Below, in pieces: positions 8,057 to 16,783 of a DNA stretch of 64,000 bases. The position numbers and the translations under genes were made by a program. The notes below the pieces were generated by a model that did not search any database, was not told where the DNA came from, and saw only the letters and a list, made by a program, of their open reading frames with translations. Origin of the DNA: Chryseolinea lacunae (GTDB taxonomy: Bacteria > Bacteroidota > Bacteroidia > Cytophagales > Cyclobacteriaceae); NCBI RefSeq assembly GCF_016735595.1, contig NZ_JAERRB010000001.1, forward strand, positions 930,001 to 994,000, written 5' to 3'. Every line of letters starts with the position of its first letter. The first letter of the stretch is position 1.

Positions 8057-8777
8057 GGGTCTTTTTTTCTTTCGGTTCGATCACCAATAAGTTGGCGTCG
8101 TAGGTAACGATGCCGAGCATGATGCTGTTGATGAGGCGTGCAAAACTCACGCCATACAATTGTCCCTTACCCAGCGGGTTGGGTTCCATCGGGTCGGCAA
8201 TGTAGGCGCAGTTCTTCGCTTCATCATAGCCGGTAATGACCACGAAGTGTCCCGAAGGTTCGCCTTTAATGCTGTCGTAAATATCAAACTGGGGAATTTC
8301 GCGGGCCGTGCCATAGAGGTGTGTGGCACTGAGCCCGGCCAGCAGGGGGATGGACCGGTTAAGGTAGTCCTTTATTAAATGCTCATCCAATTCCGTGTTG
8401 CGCAGCTCGCCACCGGCTTCCAGAAATTTGATGTAGGCCTTGGAGGCTACCTGCAGCTTGCGTCGCTTTGTTTTGAACTCCATCTGGGCCTGGAGCTGCT
8501 GCACCATTTTCTTCGACGAGCTTTTGAACCACGTGGGATCAAACACATTGAGGTTGTAGGTATAAATGTGCGCATTGTAGCCGCGTTCCAGTGCGTGATG
8601 TCCCAGCAGCACAGCCAGTGTGCCGCCAAACTTGAGCTGCTTCACTTCCTTGATCACCTCCTTCAGCGGCACCTGGTCGCCAAAATAATTATACAGCGCG
8701 TGCAGGCAGGTGGGTCCGCAGGTCACTTCGTCGGGTTGGGCCTGGATGTCGAAACCCAGAACAAGTTCTTTCTTCAT
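8034..8777 (-). CDS. C39-like cysteine peptidase of a ligase operon
   Basis: 247 residues without signal peptide, so cytoplasmic. The papain-like triad is visible: C20 in EVTCGPTCLHALYNYFG, H177 in SGHFVVITGYD and D195 in YIADPMEPNP. Unlike classical C39 domains it is not fused to an ABC transporter. It overlaps the ATP-grasp gene by 23 bases. In operons with amidoligases a peptidase of this type could hydrolyse, trim or transfer the bond the ligases make; which of these applies here is inference. Confidence 0.82.
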   Translation of the reverse strand: MKKELVLGFDIQAQPDEVTCGPTCLHALYNYFGDQVPLKEVIKEVKQLKFGGTLAVLLGHHALERGYNAHIYTYNLNVFDPTWFKSSSKKMVQQLQAQMEFKTKRRKLQVASKAYIKFLEAGGELRNTELDEHLIKDYLNRSIPLLAGLSATHLYGTAREIPQFDIYDSIKGEPSGHFVVITGYDEAKNCAYIADPMEPNPLGKGQLYGVSFARLINSIMLGIVTYDANLLVIEPKEKKTHAKTHNR

Positions 8778-8813
8778 AGGGGATGCTTTGGCTTTTGGCT
8801 TGGCTGTTCTTTT

Positions 8814-9611
8814 TCAGGTGAGCCTTAACAATTTTGTGATCAGCAAATCAAAAACCTCCACAAGAATGAGTATGATAATGATCCATTCCAGCAAGTTGCT
8901 TTCACGTTGATTGATAATCTCTCTGAAAACGGAAAGATTATCTTCAATGATACGCAACGTATATTCTATTTCACTGAAACGCACGCGCAGGTCAAAATGT
9001 TTGATCAATCCCTGGTGCAGTTTGTCCAGGTAGGCATCGTCCCACACCTGGTCGGGCGCGTCGAAGATGTAGATGTTTTCGGCAATGTCGTTTTGTGTGT
9101 TGAGGGCGCGGCCCAGGAAGCGCATCATGTTCTTGCGGCTGATCTTGAGCTTGCCGGTTTGTTCCAGCTGATTGGTGAACACCTTGGCTTCGGTGAGCAG
9201 GTTTTCGGTGATGGCGTGATAATGGTCGAGCGCCACCGACTGGGCGAGGTTGAACATGGTGATGCGAATCACTTTGTCGTCGATCTTTTCAAGAATCAGC
9301 TCGTCAAAGTCGAAGCGCAGTTCGCTGCCTTCGGTGGCGTGCACAATGTGGTCGTCGCGCAGCCAGGGCGTCACCTCGTTGCGTTGAAACGGTTGCACGG
9401 TTTTGATGGCCCACTTCATTTCGTCTTCGGTGTAGCCGGCAAACACCACCACACCAAAGTTGAAATAGTATTGAAACTTCTTCTCATCGAAAACATAAAA
9501 GAGTTCGGAAGAGGAATCGGCCAGCGGCTTGATATCGAAAAAGGTTTTGATGGCCTTGATGTCGAACTGGTTGGCCACCAGGAAAGCGGAGAGTTTTACC
9601 GTTTGGGGCAT
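8814..9611 (-). CDS. RMD1/DUF155 family tail-anchored protein
   Basis: 265 residues from ATG 9611; a GTG five codons upstream (9626) is the longer alternative. The body matches the RMD1/Sif2 (DUF155) family: ELFYVFDEKKFQYYFNFGVV, VFAGYTEDEM, and the late ALNTQNDIAENIYIFD and LRVRFSEIEYTLRIIEDNLS segments. The C-terminus has one hydrophobic helix (LLEWIIIILILVEVFDLLI), a tail anchor. Fungal members are mitochondrial proteins tied to meiosis and translation; bacterial function is unknown. It heads the C39-RimK-GCS2 operon with a 36-base gap, a link I do not know to be described. Confidence 0.82.
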   Translation of the reverse strand: MPQTVKLSAFLVANQFDIKAIKTFFDIKPLADSSSELFYVFDEKKFQYYFNFGVVVFAGYTEDEMKWAIKTVQPFQRNEVTPWLRDDHIVHATEGSELRFDFDELILEKIDDKVIRITMFNLAQSVALDHYHAITENLLTEAKVFTNQLEQTGKLKISRKNMMRFLGRALNTQNDIAENIYIFDAPDQVWDDAYLDKLHQGLIKHFDLRVRFSEIEYTLRIIEDNLSVFREIINQRESNLLEWIIIILILVEVFDLLITKLLRLT

Positions 9612-9706
9612 AGATCGGCCTTTCACTAAAGATATAAATTTAAATTCATGGCCCGTTCATTTGCGTTTGTGGGAAATGTGAGAAATTGCCGCCCATTAAT
9701 TCGAAT

Positions 9707-10468
9707 ATGAAAAAAGTCATTCTCACACTGTCCTTTTTTGCCATCGCCCTCAGCGCCTGGGCCTGGGGCGCCACCGGCCACCGCGCCATCGGTTTTGTGG
9801 CCGACAAATACCTTTCTAAAAAAGCACAAAAGGAACTGCAACGCATCCTGGCCGGCCAGTCTACCGCCATGGCCTCCACGTGGATGGACGAGATCCGGTC
9901 CGATTCGACCTATGACTATGCCGGCGACTGGCATTGGGTGACTATTCAAGACGGGCAGACCTATGAACAATCGGAAAAGAATCCGCATGGCGACCTCATT
10001 CAAACCATTGAGCGCCTCATCACCGAACTGAAATCAAAAAAACTCAACGCCAAAGACGAAGCCGAACATCTGAAAATGCTGATCCACCTCGTGGGCGATG
10101 TTCACCAACCCCTGCACGTGGGCCAGGGCACCGACGCGGGCGGCAACAAGGTGAAAGTGACGTGGTTCAGAGGCGACAGCAACCTGCACACGGTGTGGGA
10201 CAGCGAGATGATTGACGACACACACCTGAGCTATACCGAACTGGGCGAATCGCTTGAGAAACCCGACGCCGTGAAGATTGCCGCATGGCAGAAAAAATCA
10301 GTACGCGACTGGGCCTACGAAAGCATGACCTACCGTCCCCAGGTATACGCTATCGGCAATGGCAAACTGAGCTACAAATACGCCTACCTCAACATGCCCG
10401 TTGTGCGCCAGCGGTTGGTGCAGGCTGGTGTGCGGCTCGCCGGAATTTTGAACGAGATATATAAATAA
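9707..10468 (+). CDS. S1/P1-type secreted nuclease
   Basis: 253 residues from ATG 9707. The signal peptide ends at AWA, leaving Trp20 as the mature N-terminus, which in this family itself binds zinc (WGATGHRAIG). Other zinc ligands are visible in YAGDWHWVTI, HLVGDVHQPLHVG and SNLHTVWDSEM. The family cleaves single-stranded DNA, RNA and 3'-phosphomononucleotides outside the cytoplasm, here probably for nucleotide or phosphate scavenging. A longer in-frame start at 9686 would put residues before the signal peptide and is not preferred. Confidence 0.92.
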   Translation: MKKVILTLSFFAIALSAWAWGATGHRAIGFVADKYLSKKAQKELQRILAGQSTAMASTWMDEIRSDSTYDYAGDWHWVTIQDGQTYEQSEKNPHGDLIQTIERLITELKSKKLNAKDEAEHLKMLIHLVGDVHQPLHVGQGTDAGGNKVKVTWFRGDSNLHTVWDSEMIDDTHLSYTELGESLEKPDAVKIAAWQKKSVRDWAYESMTYRPQVYAIGNGKLSYKYAYLNMPVVRQRLVQAGVRLAGILNEIYK

Positions 10469-10489
10469 ACACCACCGTCTCACAAAAAG

Positions 10490-10527
10490 CGAAGGCGCGG
10501 GTTCATCACCCGCGCCTTCGTTGTTTC
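10490..10527. terminator. Rho-independent terminator between convergent genes
   Basis: A perfect 12-base stem, CGAAGGCGCGGG with its complement at 10509-10520, and a 7-base loop. TTGTTTC follows on the plus side and an A-rich run precedes it, so it can stop both the nuclease and the convergent rhamnosidase transcripts. Confidence 0.85.
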
Positions 10528-10556
10528 ATGCCCATTGAATTTCTACAACGAACTGC

Positions 10557-13292
10557 CTAGGGCTTCCAGCCATAGGTAAACGTGTAGGCCCCGGAGCCCA
10601 GCTGCAACTTTCCGTCACCACCTTCGGCTGCCAACGGCGACAACGACTTCAGCTTACTGATGTCGATGCCCCCTTCCGTTATTTTGGCATCGGCGGCACG
10701 CGGCAATATTACCTGTGCCGTGGTGTTGGCGGGAATGGTGATGGCCAGAATAAAATTACCATTCTCAATTTTCCACGCCGACTTTGCCGGGCCGTATTGT
10801 GTGTTCAGTTCTGCCGTGGCGTGCTTGAAGTTGCCGCCCGGCTGTGGCGCGATAATGATTTCTTTATAGCCCGGCGCGGCCTCGCGCAAACCAGTCACCC
10901 TTCTGTACATCCAGTCGCCGATGGCGCCGTAGGCATAGTGGTTAAACGAGTTCATGCCCGGCGTTTGAAACGTGCTGTCGGTTTTGATACCGTCCCAACG
11001 TTCCCATATGGTGGTGGCGCCCATCTTCACCGGATAGAGCCACGAAGGATAGGTTTCCTGTAACAACAGGTTGTACGCCACGTCCAGGTAGCCATAGCGT
11101 GTCAGCACTTCACAGAGATAGGGTGTTCCCAGAAAGCCTGTGGTGAGGTGGTTGCCATAATCTTTCACATTTTGCGCCAACCGATCGGCAGCCTGGGCGC
11201 GCAGATTTTCGGGAAGCATGTCGAAGTTCAGGGCCAGCACATAGGCCGTTTGTGTGCCAGCCACCAATCTTCCGTTGGGCGTCATGTATTCCTGCACAAA
11301 AGCGTCTTTGATTTTTTTGAGCGACTCCGTGTAGCGTTTCGCGTCATCTTCTTTGCCCAATACTTTTGCCGTGTTGGCCATGATCTGGGTAGAGTTGGCG
11401 AAGAAGCATTGTGCAATCAGGTATTTGTCAGTCACTGCCGAGCGACCATCGGTGTCGTCGTTGGGGCGATAGAAGAGCCAGTCGCCAAAGTGAAAACCTT
11501 TGTTCCAAAGATTGTTGGTGCTGTTTTTTTCCATAAAGCCCACCCAGGCTTTCATGCTCTCGTATTGTGTTTCGAGAATACGTTTGTCGCCATAGGCATT
11601 ATAGATGTTCCAGGGAATGATGGTGGCCGCATCGGCCCATCCCGCAGAGGCGGATGCATTTTCGCCCAGCACGTTGGGGATCACAAACGGCACACGTCCA
11701 TCGGCTACCTGATCGGCCGCCAGGTCTTTCAACCACTTGTGAAAGAAGGTGGCCACGTTCATGTTGTAGGCAGCGGTGCGCGCAAAGGCCTGTGCGTCGC
11801 CGGTCCAGCCGAGGCGCTCGTCGCGCTGCGGGCAGTCGGTGGGCACATCCACAAAGTTGCCTTTCTGTCCCCATTGAATGTTGTGTTGCAACTGGTTGAT
11901 GAGGGCATTGGACGATGTGAACGTTCCTGTTGACGCCATATCGGAATAGAGCGTGGTGGCCACAATGTTTTCGGGGGCGATTTTGGTTTTGCTTTTGATG
12001 CGGATGTAACGAAAACCAAAGAAGCTGAAGTGCGGCTCAAAAGTTTCTTCCACGCCACCTTTCAACGTATAGATCACCTCGGCCTGTGCGGCGCGAAGGT
12101 TGTCGAGATAGAAGTTTCCTTTTTTGTCGAGCACCTCGGCGTGGTGAATCACCACCTGGTCGCCGGCATTGCCTTTCACTTTAAAGGTTACAAAGCCCAC
12201 CAGGTTCTGACCAAAGTCGTAGATCACTTCGCCGGCGGCTGTGGTGCTCACCGGTTTGGCTTTGAAGGTTTCGTGTTTTTTCACGGGAGGCGAATAAGAA
12301 GCCACCAGGTTGTCGTTCGGGACCTTGATCACGCGCACACCGCGCCAGTCGTTGGGGGCGTACGATGCCAGGGTCCAGTCTTTTTTCTCAAGACGCGCGT
12401 CGTAGGCTTCGCCATAGTAGATACCGGCCTGCACAACGGCACCGGTACTGCTCTTCCACTGATCGTTGGACGCGATGGTTTCTTTGGTGCCGTCGGTATA
12501 GGTCACCTCCAGTTGAAACAGTAGTGCGAGGTTTTTGCCATAGATATTCCGGTTGTTTTCCCATGCCAGGTTGCCCCGATACCAGCCATCGCTAAGAATG
12601 ACGCCCGTGGCATTGCGCCCGTTGGTAAGCAACGTGGTGACATTGTAGGTTTGATATTGCAGACGCTTGTTGTAGCTGGTCCAGCCGGGCGTGAGGTATT
12701 GATCGCCCACGCGCTGGCCGTTGATGAAACATTCGTAGATGCCGTGCGACGTGATGTAGAGGCGCGCGTTCTTTACCATCTTTTTCAAATCGAACGCGTT
12801 GCGCAGCATGGGTGCGGGACTGTGCACACTGTCGCCGGGAAGATCGGGTTCGACCCACGCGGCAGTCCAGTCGGATGACTGCAACAAACCGGTTTCCCAC
12901 CACTTCATTTCGCTCCAGGCCGACGTGTTGCCCTTGTTGTCAACCACCCGCACCTGCCAGTAATAACGTTGACGCGACGTGAGCGCCGGGCCACCATAGT
13001 TCACCAGCACCGACTGATCGGACGGCACCACGCCGCTCTGCCAGAGAATGTTTGCTCCCTTGGCAAGCGCCTTGTCGTCGAAGCCGACGCGAAGCTCATA
13101 GGATTTTTGTGTCACCCCCCGCTGCTCCGACACTAGCTTCCACGACAAGCGAGGAACTTTGACATCGATGCCCAGGGGATTGTTTTGATACTCGCACGTA
13201 GGTTCGCCCACGCTGAGTTTGGGTGCTGGTTGTGCCAGCAGCGAAGTGGCTGTGGCGGCCAGCAGGCAGAAAAGAAAAACGAAAATGCGCAT
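10557..13292 (-). CDS. Secreted alpha-L-rhamnosidase (GH78)
   Basis: 911 residues with signal peptide (cleavage after SLLAQ, about residue 21). Domain order is the GH78 one: an N-terminal Ig-like part (PRLSWKLVSEQRGV, about 45-140), a rhamnose-binding-like part (ARLYITSHGIYECFINGQRV, about 170-330), a beta-sandwich, the (alpha/alpha)6 catalytic barrel and a C-terminal beta domain. The catalytic acid region reads DCPQRDERLGWTGDAQ (about 485-500), with the Glu of RDE the likely general acid. It should release rhamnose from plant or microbial glycans in the periplasm or outside. No SusC/SusD genes are nearby, so it is not in a classical polysaccharide utilisation locus. Confidence 0.92.
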   Translation of the reverse strand: MRIFVFLFCLLAATATSLLAQPAPKLSVGEPTCEYQNNPLGIDVKVPRLSWKLVSEQRGVTQKSYELRVGFDDKALAKGANILWQSGVVPSDQSVLVNYGGPALTSRQRYYWQVRVVDNKGNTSAWSEMKWWETGLLQSSDWTAAWVEPDLPGDSVHSPAPMLRNAFDLKKMVKNARLYITSHGIYECFINGQRVGDQYLTPGWTSYNKRLQYQTYNVTTLLTNGRNATGVILSDGWYRGNLAWENNRNIYGKNLALLFQLEVTYTDGTKETIASNDQWKSSTGAVVQAGIYYGEAYDARLEKKDWTLASYAPNDWRGVRVIKVPNDNLVASYSPPVKKHETFKAKPVSTTAAGEVIYDFGQNLVGFVTFKVKGNAGDQVVIHHAEVLDKKGNFYLDNLRAAQAEVIYTLKGGVEETFEPHFSFFGFRYIRIKSKTKIAPENIVATTLYSDMASTGTFTSSNALINQLQHNIQWGQKGNFVDVPTDCPQRDERLGWTGDAQAFARTAAYNMNVATFFHKWLKDLAADQVADGRVPFVIPNVLGENASASAGWADAATIIPWNIYNAYGDKRILETQYESMKAWVGFMEKNSTNNLWNKGFHFGDWLFYRPNDDTDGRSAVTDKYLIAQCFFANSTQIMANTAKVLGKEDDAKRYTESLKKIKDAFVQEYMTPNGRLVAGTQTAYVLALNFDMLPENLRAQAADRLAQNVKDYGNHLTTGFLGTPYLCEVLTRYGYLDVAYNLLLQETYPSWLYPVKMGATTIWERWDGIKTDSTFQTPGMNSFNHYAYGAIGDWMYRRVTGLREAAPGYKEIIIAPQPGGNFKHATAELNTQYGPAKSAWKIENGNFILAITIPANTTAQVILPRAADAKITEGGIDISKLKSLSPLAAEGGDGKLQLGSGAYTFTYGWKP

Positions 13293-13445
13293 GTCTGGTA
13301 ATAGGGTTTAGTGAGACTAAGATACGGACATTCTGGAGGATGGCCGACCTGTACCGTCATGATGGCTCGGCGCTGGCTTCGTCTTGCGTTGGGGATGAGC
13401 ATAGGGTGAGTGAGGGGTGCCTGTACTGACATCAAAGGCAATGCC

Positions 13446-13512
13446 TGCCCGGGGTCGGCGAAGCTGACGCCCAACACCGGGCATGGTGTGGATGGTGGCG
13501 GAGGCCGCCATC
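13446..13512. repeat. Two adjacent GC-rich hairpins
   Basis: Hairpin one pairs GCCCGG (13447-13452) with CCGGGC (13477-13482) and contains an inner GTCGGC/GCTGAC stem (13454-13459 and 13463-13468) with a GAA loop. Hairpin two is a 9-bp stem with one wobble, GATGGTGGC (13491-13499) with GCCGCCATC (13504-13512). Neither has a T-run. They lie in the 254-base gap between nudK and the rhamnosidase gene and resemble a REP-type element more than a terminator. Confidence 0.5.
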
Positions 13513-13546
13513 ACGTTCCTTTTTACGAAGGAGAAATCTAAATCGC

Positions 13547-14116
13547 TTAGAGCAGATTATTCAGCTTTGCGTATTGCAGGAGCATGATGGTTTTCGCGTC
13601 TTTGATTTCGCCGGTGGTGATCATACCATACGCTTTTTCGAAATCAAGTTCCAGCACTTCAATGTTTTCGTCTTCGTCAACACCTCCGCCTTCGGTCACT
13701 TTTTGGGCGGCAGTGTATTCTCCGGTGAAGAAGTAGAGGATTTCGGTTACGGAGCCGGGCGACATGTAGACATCGAAGATCTTTTTCACGTGGGTGATGC
13801 GGTAGCCGGTTTCTTCTTCGGTTTCGCGGCGGATGCAGTCTTCGGGATTGTCGAGGTCGAGCAGGCCCGCGCAGGCTTCAATGAGCATGCCGTCGGCGTT
13901 GCCGTTCACAAACGTGGGGAGGCGGAACTGGCGTGTGAGCACCACGGTGCGTTGTTCCTTATTGTAGAGCAGGATGGTGGCACCGTTGCCGCGGTCGTAG
14001 GCCTCGCGGCTTTGGATGCGTTCTTCGCCGCTGCGTGTAAGAAAAGAAAAGGTGTACTTGTAGAGTTTGTACCAGTTGGCCGACAGCGTTTGCTTGTCGA
14101 TGATTTTGGGGGTCAT
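13547..14116 (-). CDS. nudK: Nudix hydrolase, GDP-mannose pyrophosphatase (NudK) type
   Basis: 189 residues, same length as E. coli NudK (191). EACAGLLDLDNPEDCIRRE followed by TEEETGYRI is the NudK form of the Nudix box, and VYMSPGSVTEILYFFTGEY follows as in GDP-mannose/ADP-sugar pyrophosphatases. It would hydrolyse a nucleotide sugar to sugar phosphate and NMP. It is transcribed in the same direction as the rhamnosidase but 254 bases and two hairpins separate them. Confidence 0.88.
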   Translation of the reverse strand: MTPKIIDKQTLSANWYKLYKYTFSFLTRSGEERIQSREAYDRGNGATILLYNKEQRTVVLTRQFRLPTFVNGNADGMLIEACAGLLDLDNPEDCIRRETEEETGYRITHVKKIFDVYMSPGSVTEILYFFTGEYTAAQKVTEGGGVDEDENIEVLELDFEKAYGMITTGEIKDAKTIMLLQYAKLNNLL

Positions 14117-14137
14117 TGCGAAAGGGTTAGCCCTTGT

Positions 14138-14770
14138 TTACGCTTTCACATGAAAGTAGTTGCGCAGCAGGTGATGATAAATTTCCAGGCACACCCAGGC
14201 GTCGGTGGCAGCGTAGTCGATTTGTTTCTCGGTGAGCGTGGGCGCTTCCCAGTTCGACGTTTGCGCACTTTTGGAAATGCGGAAGCCCAGCAGCAGGCCC
14301 GCCAGTTTTTTCACACTCTCCACCTGCAGTCCCGAGGCCTTGGCCATGGTAGACAGTTCGATGAACGAGGTGGGTTGAAAGCGACTGAGCTTTTGCAAAG
14401 CCTTGATGTCGTCGTGGATGGCCACGCCGGCTTTGATGATGTTGGTGTTTTCGAAGATGGATACAATTTCTTCGGGCAGCCCGGTTTGGTGCAGGCGCAG
14501 GAGGAAAACTTTGCCGGGAATGGCCAGTTGCAGCAACGCCACCTTATAGGACTGTCCGCGCTTAAAGCTGGGACGCGTCTCGGTGTCGAAGCCCACCACG
14601 TCGTGCTTCTCGATTTCGCGCTGCATGGCCGCCAGCTTGGAAGGCTCGGTGATGACGCTCACTTTTCCTTCGAAGGCTTTTAGGGGAAGCTGGTTCACTT
14701 CCTCTGCTGTGATGGTGACTTTGGGACCCTGGTGCGCTGGTTCCGGATGCTCTTCTTTCGGTAAATGCAT
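14138..14770 (-). CDS. DEDDy 3'-5' exonuclease
   Basis: 210 residues with the RNase D/WRN-exonuclease fold. The four acidic residues and Tyr are seen in VVGFDTETRP (ExoI), VAIHDDIKAL (ExoII) and DYAATDAWVCLEIY (ExoIII, Y-x3-D). There is no HRDC or helicase domain, so it is a stand-alone exonuclease; RNA or DNA preference cannot be told. The N-terminal 35 residues (MHLPKEEHPEPAHQG and after) are charged and probably disordered. It is followed by nudK after 21 bases, likely one operon. Confidence 0.87.
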   Translation of the reverse strand: MHLPKEEHPEPAHQGPKVTITAEEVNQLPLKAFEGKVSVITEPSKLAAMQREIEKHDVVGFDTETRPSFKRGQSYKVALLQLAIPGKVFLLRLHQTGLPEEIVSIFENTNIIKAGVAIHDDIKALQKLSRFQPTSFIELSTMAKASGLQVESVKKLAGLLLGFRISKSAQTSNWEAPTLTEKQIDYAATDAWVCLEIYHHLLRNYFHVKA

Positions 14771-14872
14771 TAAAAAATCGAGGTAAACAGGTGTTAAAAA
14801 AATCCCCTACTAATGGGTGCTCTAATTTAAGTCAAAAAAATCAACTATTTTGAGGCCCCTAACTCAAATTGA

Positions 14873-16537
14873 ATGTCGAATTCCCTTTTCCGAAAAAAAT
14901 CGCTCTCTTCCATCCTTAGTGACGCCTCTGAACGCGACAGCCACGGCTCGCCGGAACTGAGAAAAATATTGGGTGTGAAGGACCTGACGGCGATGGGAAT
15001 TGCAGCCGTGATCGGCGCCGGCATCTTTTCTACCATTGGCCAGGCGGCCTACGACGGCGGCCCGGGCGTTATCTTCCTGTTCATAATCACCGCGGTGACC
15101 TGCGGGTTCACCGCCCTTTGTTATGCCGAATTTGCCTCGCGCGTGCCCGTGGCGGGCAGTGCCTACACCTACTCCTATGTCACCTTTGGAGAAATCACCG
15201 CCTGGGTCATTGGCTGGGCACTGATCCTGGAATATGGCATCGGCAACGTGGTGGTGTCCATTTCGTGGAGCAGCTATTTTGTGAACCTGCTCGAAGGCGT
15301 GGGCATGCACCTGCCCGCATGGCTTGCCACCGATCCCTCCACCGCCCGGTCGGCCTATGAATCGGCTGTGCAGGCGGGTACCCCTACCGATGCGTTGGCC
15401 TGGACCACCGCGCCGCTGGTGGCCGGCTACAAATTCATTTGCAATGTGCCCGCCTTTGTCATCATCATACTCATCACCATCCTGGCATACATCGGCATCC
15501 GCGAAAGCCGCAGCAGCGCCAATTTCATGGTGGGGCTGAAGCTGGTGGTGCTGGTGTTTATTGTAGGCATCGGGGTGTTTTATATCGACACCAACAACTG
15601 GACGCCCTTCATGCCTAACGGCTTCAGCGGCGTGCTCAAGGGCGTGTCGGCCGTGTTCTTTGCCTACATCGGCTTCGACGCCATTTCAACCACCGCCGAA
15701 GAATGCGCCAACCCGCAACGCGACCTCCCACGGGGCATGATCTACTCGCTTATTATCTGCACCATAATTTATGTGGTGGTGACGCTGGTCATCACCGGCA
15801 TGGTGAACTATTCGGAATTCGATTCAGTAGCCGATCCGTTGGCCTATGTATTCGAAAAAATCAACCAGGGCAAAATCGGGTTCTTCATTTCGGTTAGTGC
15901 TGTGGTGGCGGCCACCAGCGTGTTGCTGGTGTTCCAGATTGGCCAGCCCCGCATCTGGATGAGCATGAGCCGCGATGGTCTTATGCCCCGCCGCTTCGGC
16001 AAGATCCACCCCAAATATCAGACACCCGGTTTCTCCACCGTCATGACCGGCATCATTGTGGCCATTCCCTCCCTGTTTGTGGAGAGTGCACTCATGACCG
16101 ACCTCACCAGCATCGGCACCTTGTTTGCCTTCGCCATTGTGTGCGGCGGCGTACTGGTATTGCCCAAACGCGAGAAAACCGCAGAGAAACGATTCAACCT
16201 CCCCTACATCAACGGACAGTGGATTGTACCGGTGTTGTTCATTGTTTTCCTCTACGGCTTCCGCGAGCGCTTCATGGACTCGCTCACAAACCTGTCGCAC
16301 GAGTCGCACCAGGAGATTTTGTTTCTGGTGTTCATTTTGGTAACACTGGTGGTAACCGTGTTTTCGTTTCTGAAGAAGCTGTCGCTCATTCCCATTCTCG
16401 GCCTCCTTTGCTGCTGCTACCTGATGATTGAAATTCCGACCCGCAGCTGGGCGGTGTTCTTCGGATGGATGGCGTTTGGACTGGTGATCTACTTCAGCTA
16501 CGGCTATTGGAAGAGCAAACTTGCCACCAAATCGTAG
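14873..16537 (+). CDS. APC-superfamily amino acid permease (cationic amino acid transporter type)
   Basis: 554 residues, about 12-14 transmembrane helices. GIAAVIGAGIFSTIGQAA in helix 1 is the unwound substrate-binding motif of APC transporters, and VFFAYIGFDAISTTAEE in helix 6 matches the cationic amino acid transporter (CAT/YfnA) branch. The loop of about 45 residues between helices 4 and 5 (ATDPSTARSAYE and after) is usual in Bacteroidota members. It is monocistronic and divergent from the exonuclease gene. Substrate is probably an amino acid; which one is not resolved. Confidence 0.9.
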   Translation: MSNSLFRKKSLSSILSDASERDSHGSPELRKILGVKDLTAMGIAAVIGAGIFSTIGQAAYDGGPGVIFLFIITAVTCGFTALCYAEFASRVPVAGSAYTYSYVTFGEITAWVIGWALILEYGIGNVVVSISWSSYFVNLLEGVGMHLPAWLATDPSTARSAYESAVQAGTPTDALAWTTAPLVAGYKFICNVPAFVIIILITILAYIGIRESRSSANFMVGLKLVVLVFIVGIGVFYIDTNNWTPFMPNGFSGVLKGVSAVFFAYIGFDAISTTAEECANPQRDLPRGMIYSLIICTIIYVVVTLVITGMVNYSEFDSVADPLAYVFEKINQGKIGFFISVSAVVAATSVLLVFQIGQPRIWMSMSRDGLMPRRFGKIHPKYQTPGFSTVMTGIIVAIPSLFVESALMTDLTSIGTLFAFAIVCGGVLVLPKREKTAEKRFNLPYINGQWIVPVLFIVFLYGFRERFMDSLTNLSHESHQEILFLVFILVTLVVTVFSFLKKLSLIPILGLLCCCYLMIEIPTRSWAVFFGWMAFGLVIYFSYGYWKSKLATKS

Positions 16538-16618
16538 CAACCTGCACGGCGCAGCGCGCTTTGAAATCTGAAATCCAAACACGATCTTCCGATCACCATC
16601 CCGGTGCAGGAAAAATCC

Positions 16619-16660
16619 AAACTCCTAAGAAACTCCTTAGAAACTCCCTAGAAAGTCCCT
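16619..16660. repeat. 11-bp tandem repeat, 3.8 copies
   Basis: Units AAACTCCTAAG, AAACTCCTTAG, AAACTCCCTAG and a partial AAAGTCCCT follow each other without gap. They lie in the 246-base gap between the permease and a convergent gene. The rest of the gap shows no gene or clear terminator. Confidence 0.75.
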
Positions 16661-16783
16661 TCCCTGGGCAGGGTAAGGGCGGAGTATATGCAGGGTAAAG
16701 ACGGATGTAAAGCACCCATAAGCCGACGCCATGCGCACCGCCACAACCACACCCCGCACAACAGAATGGGTTCGCGCTTTTCC

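Noticed and set aside
13468-13476. GCCCAAC as an integron attC core
   Set aside because: Only one core site is present; an attC needs two inverted cores at both ends, and no integrase or cassette array is visible.
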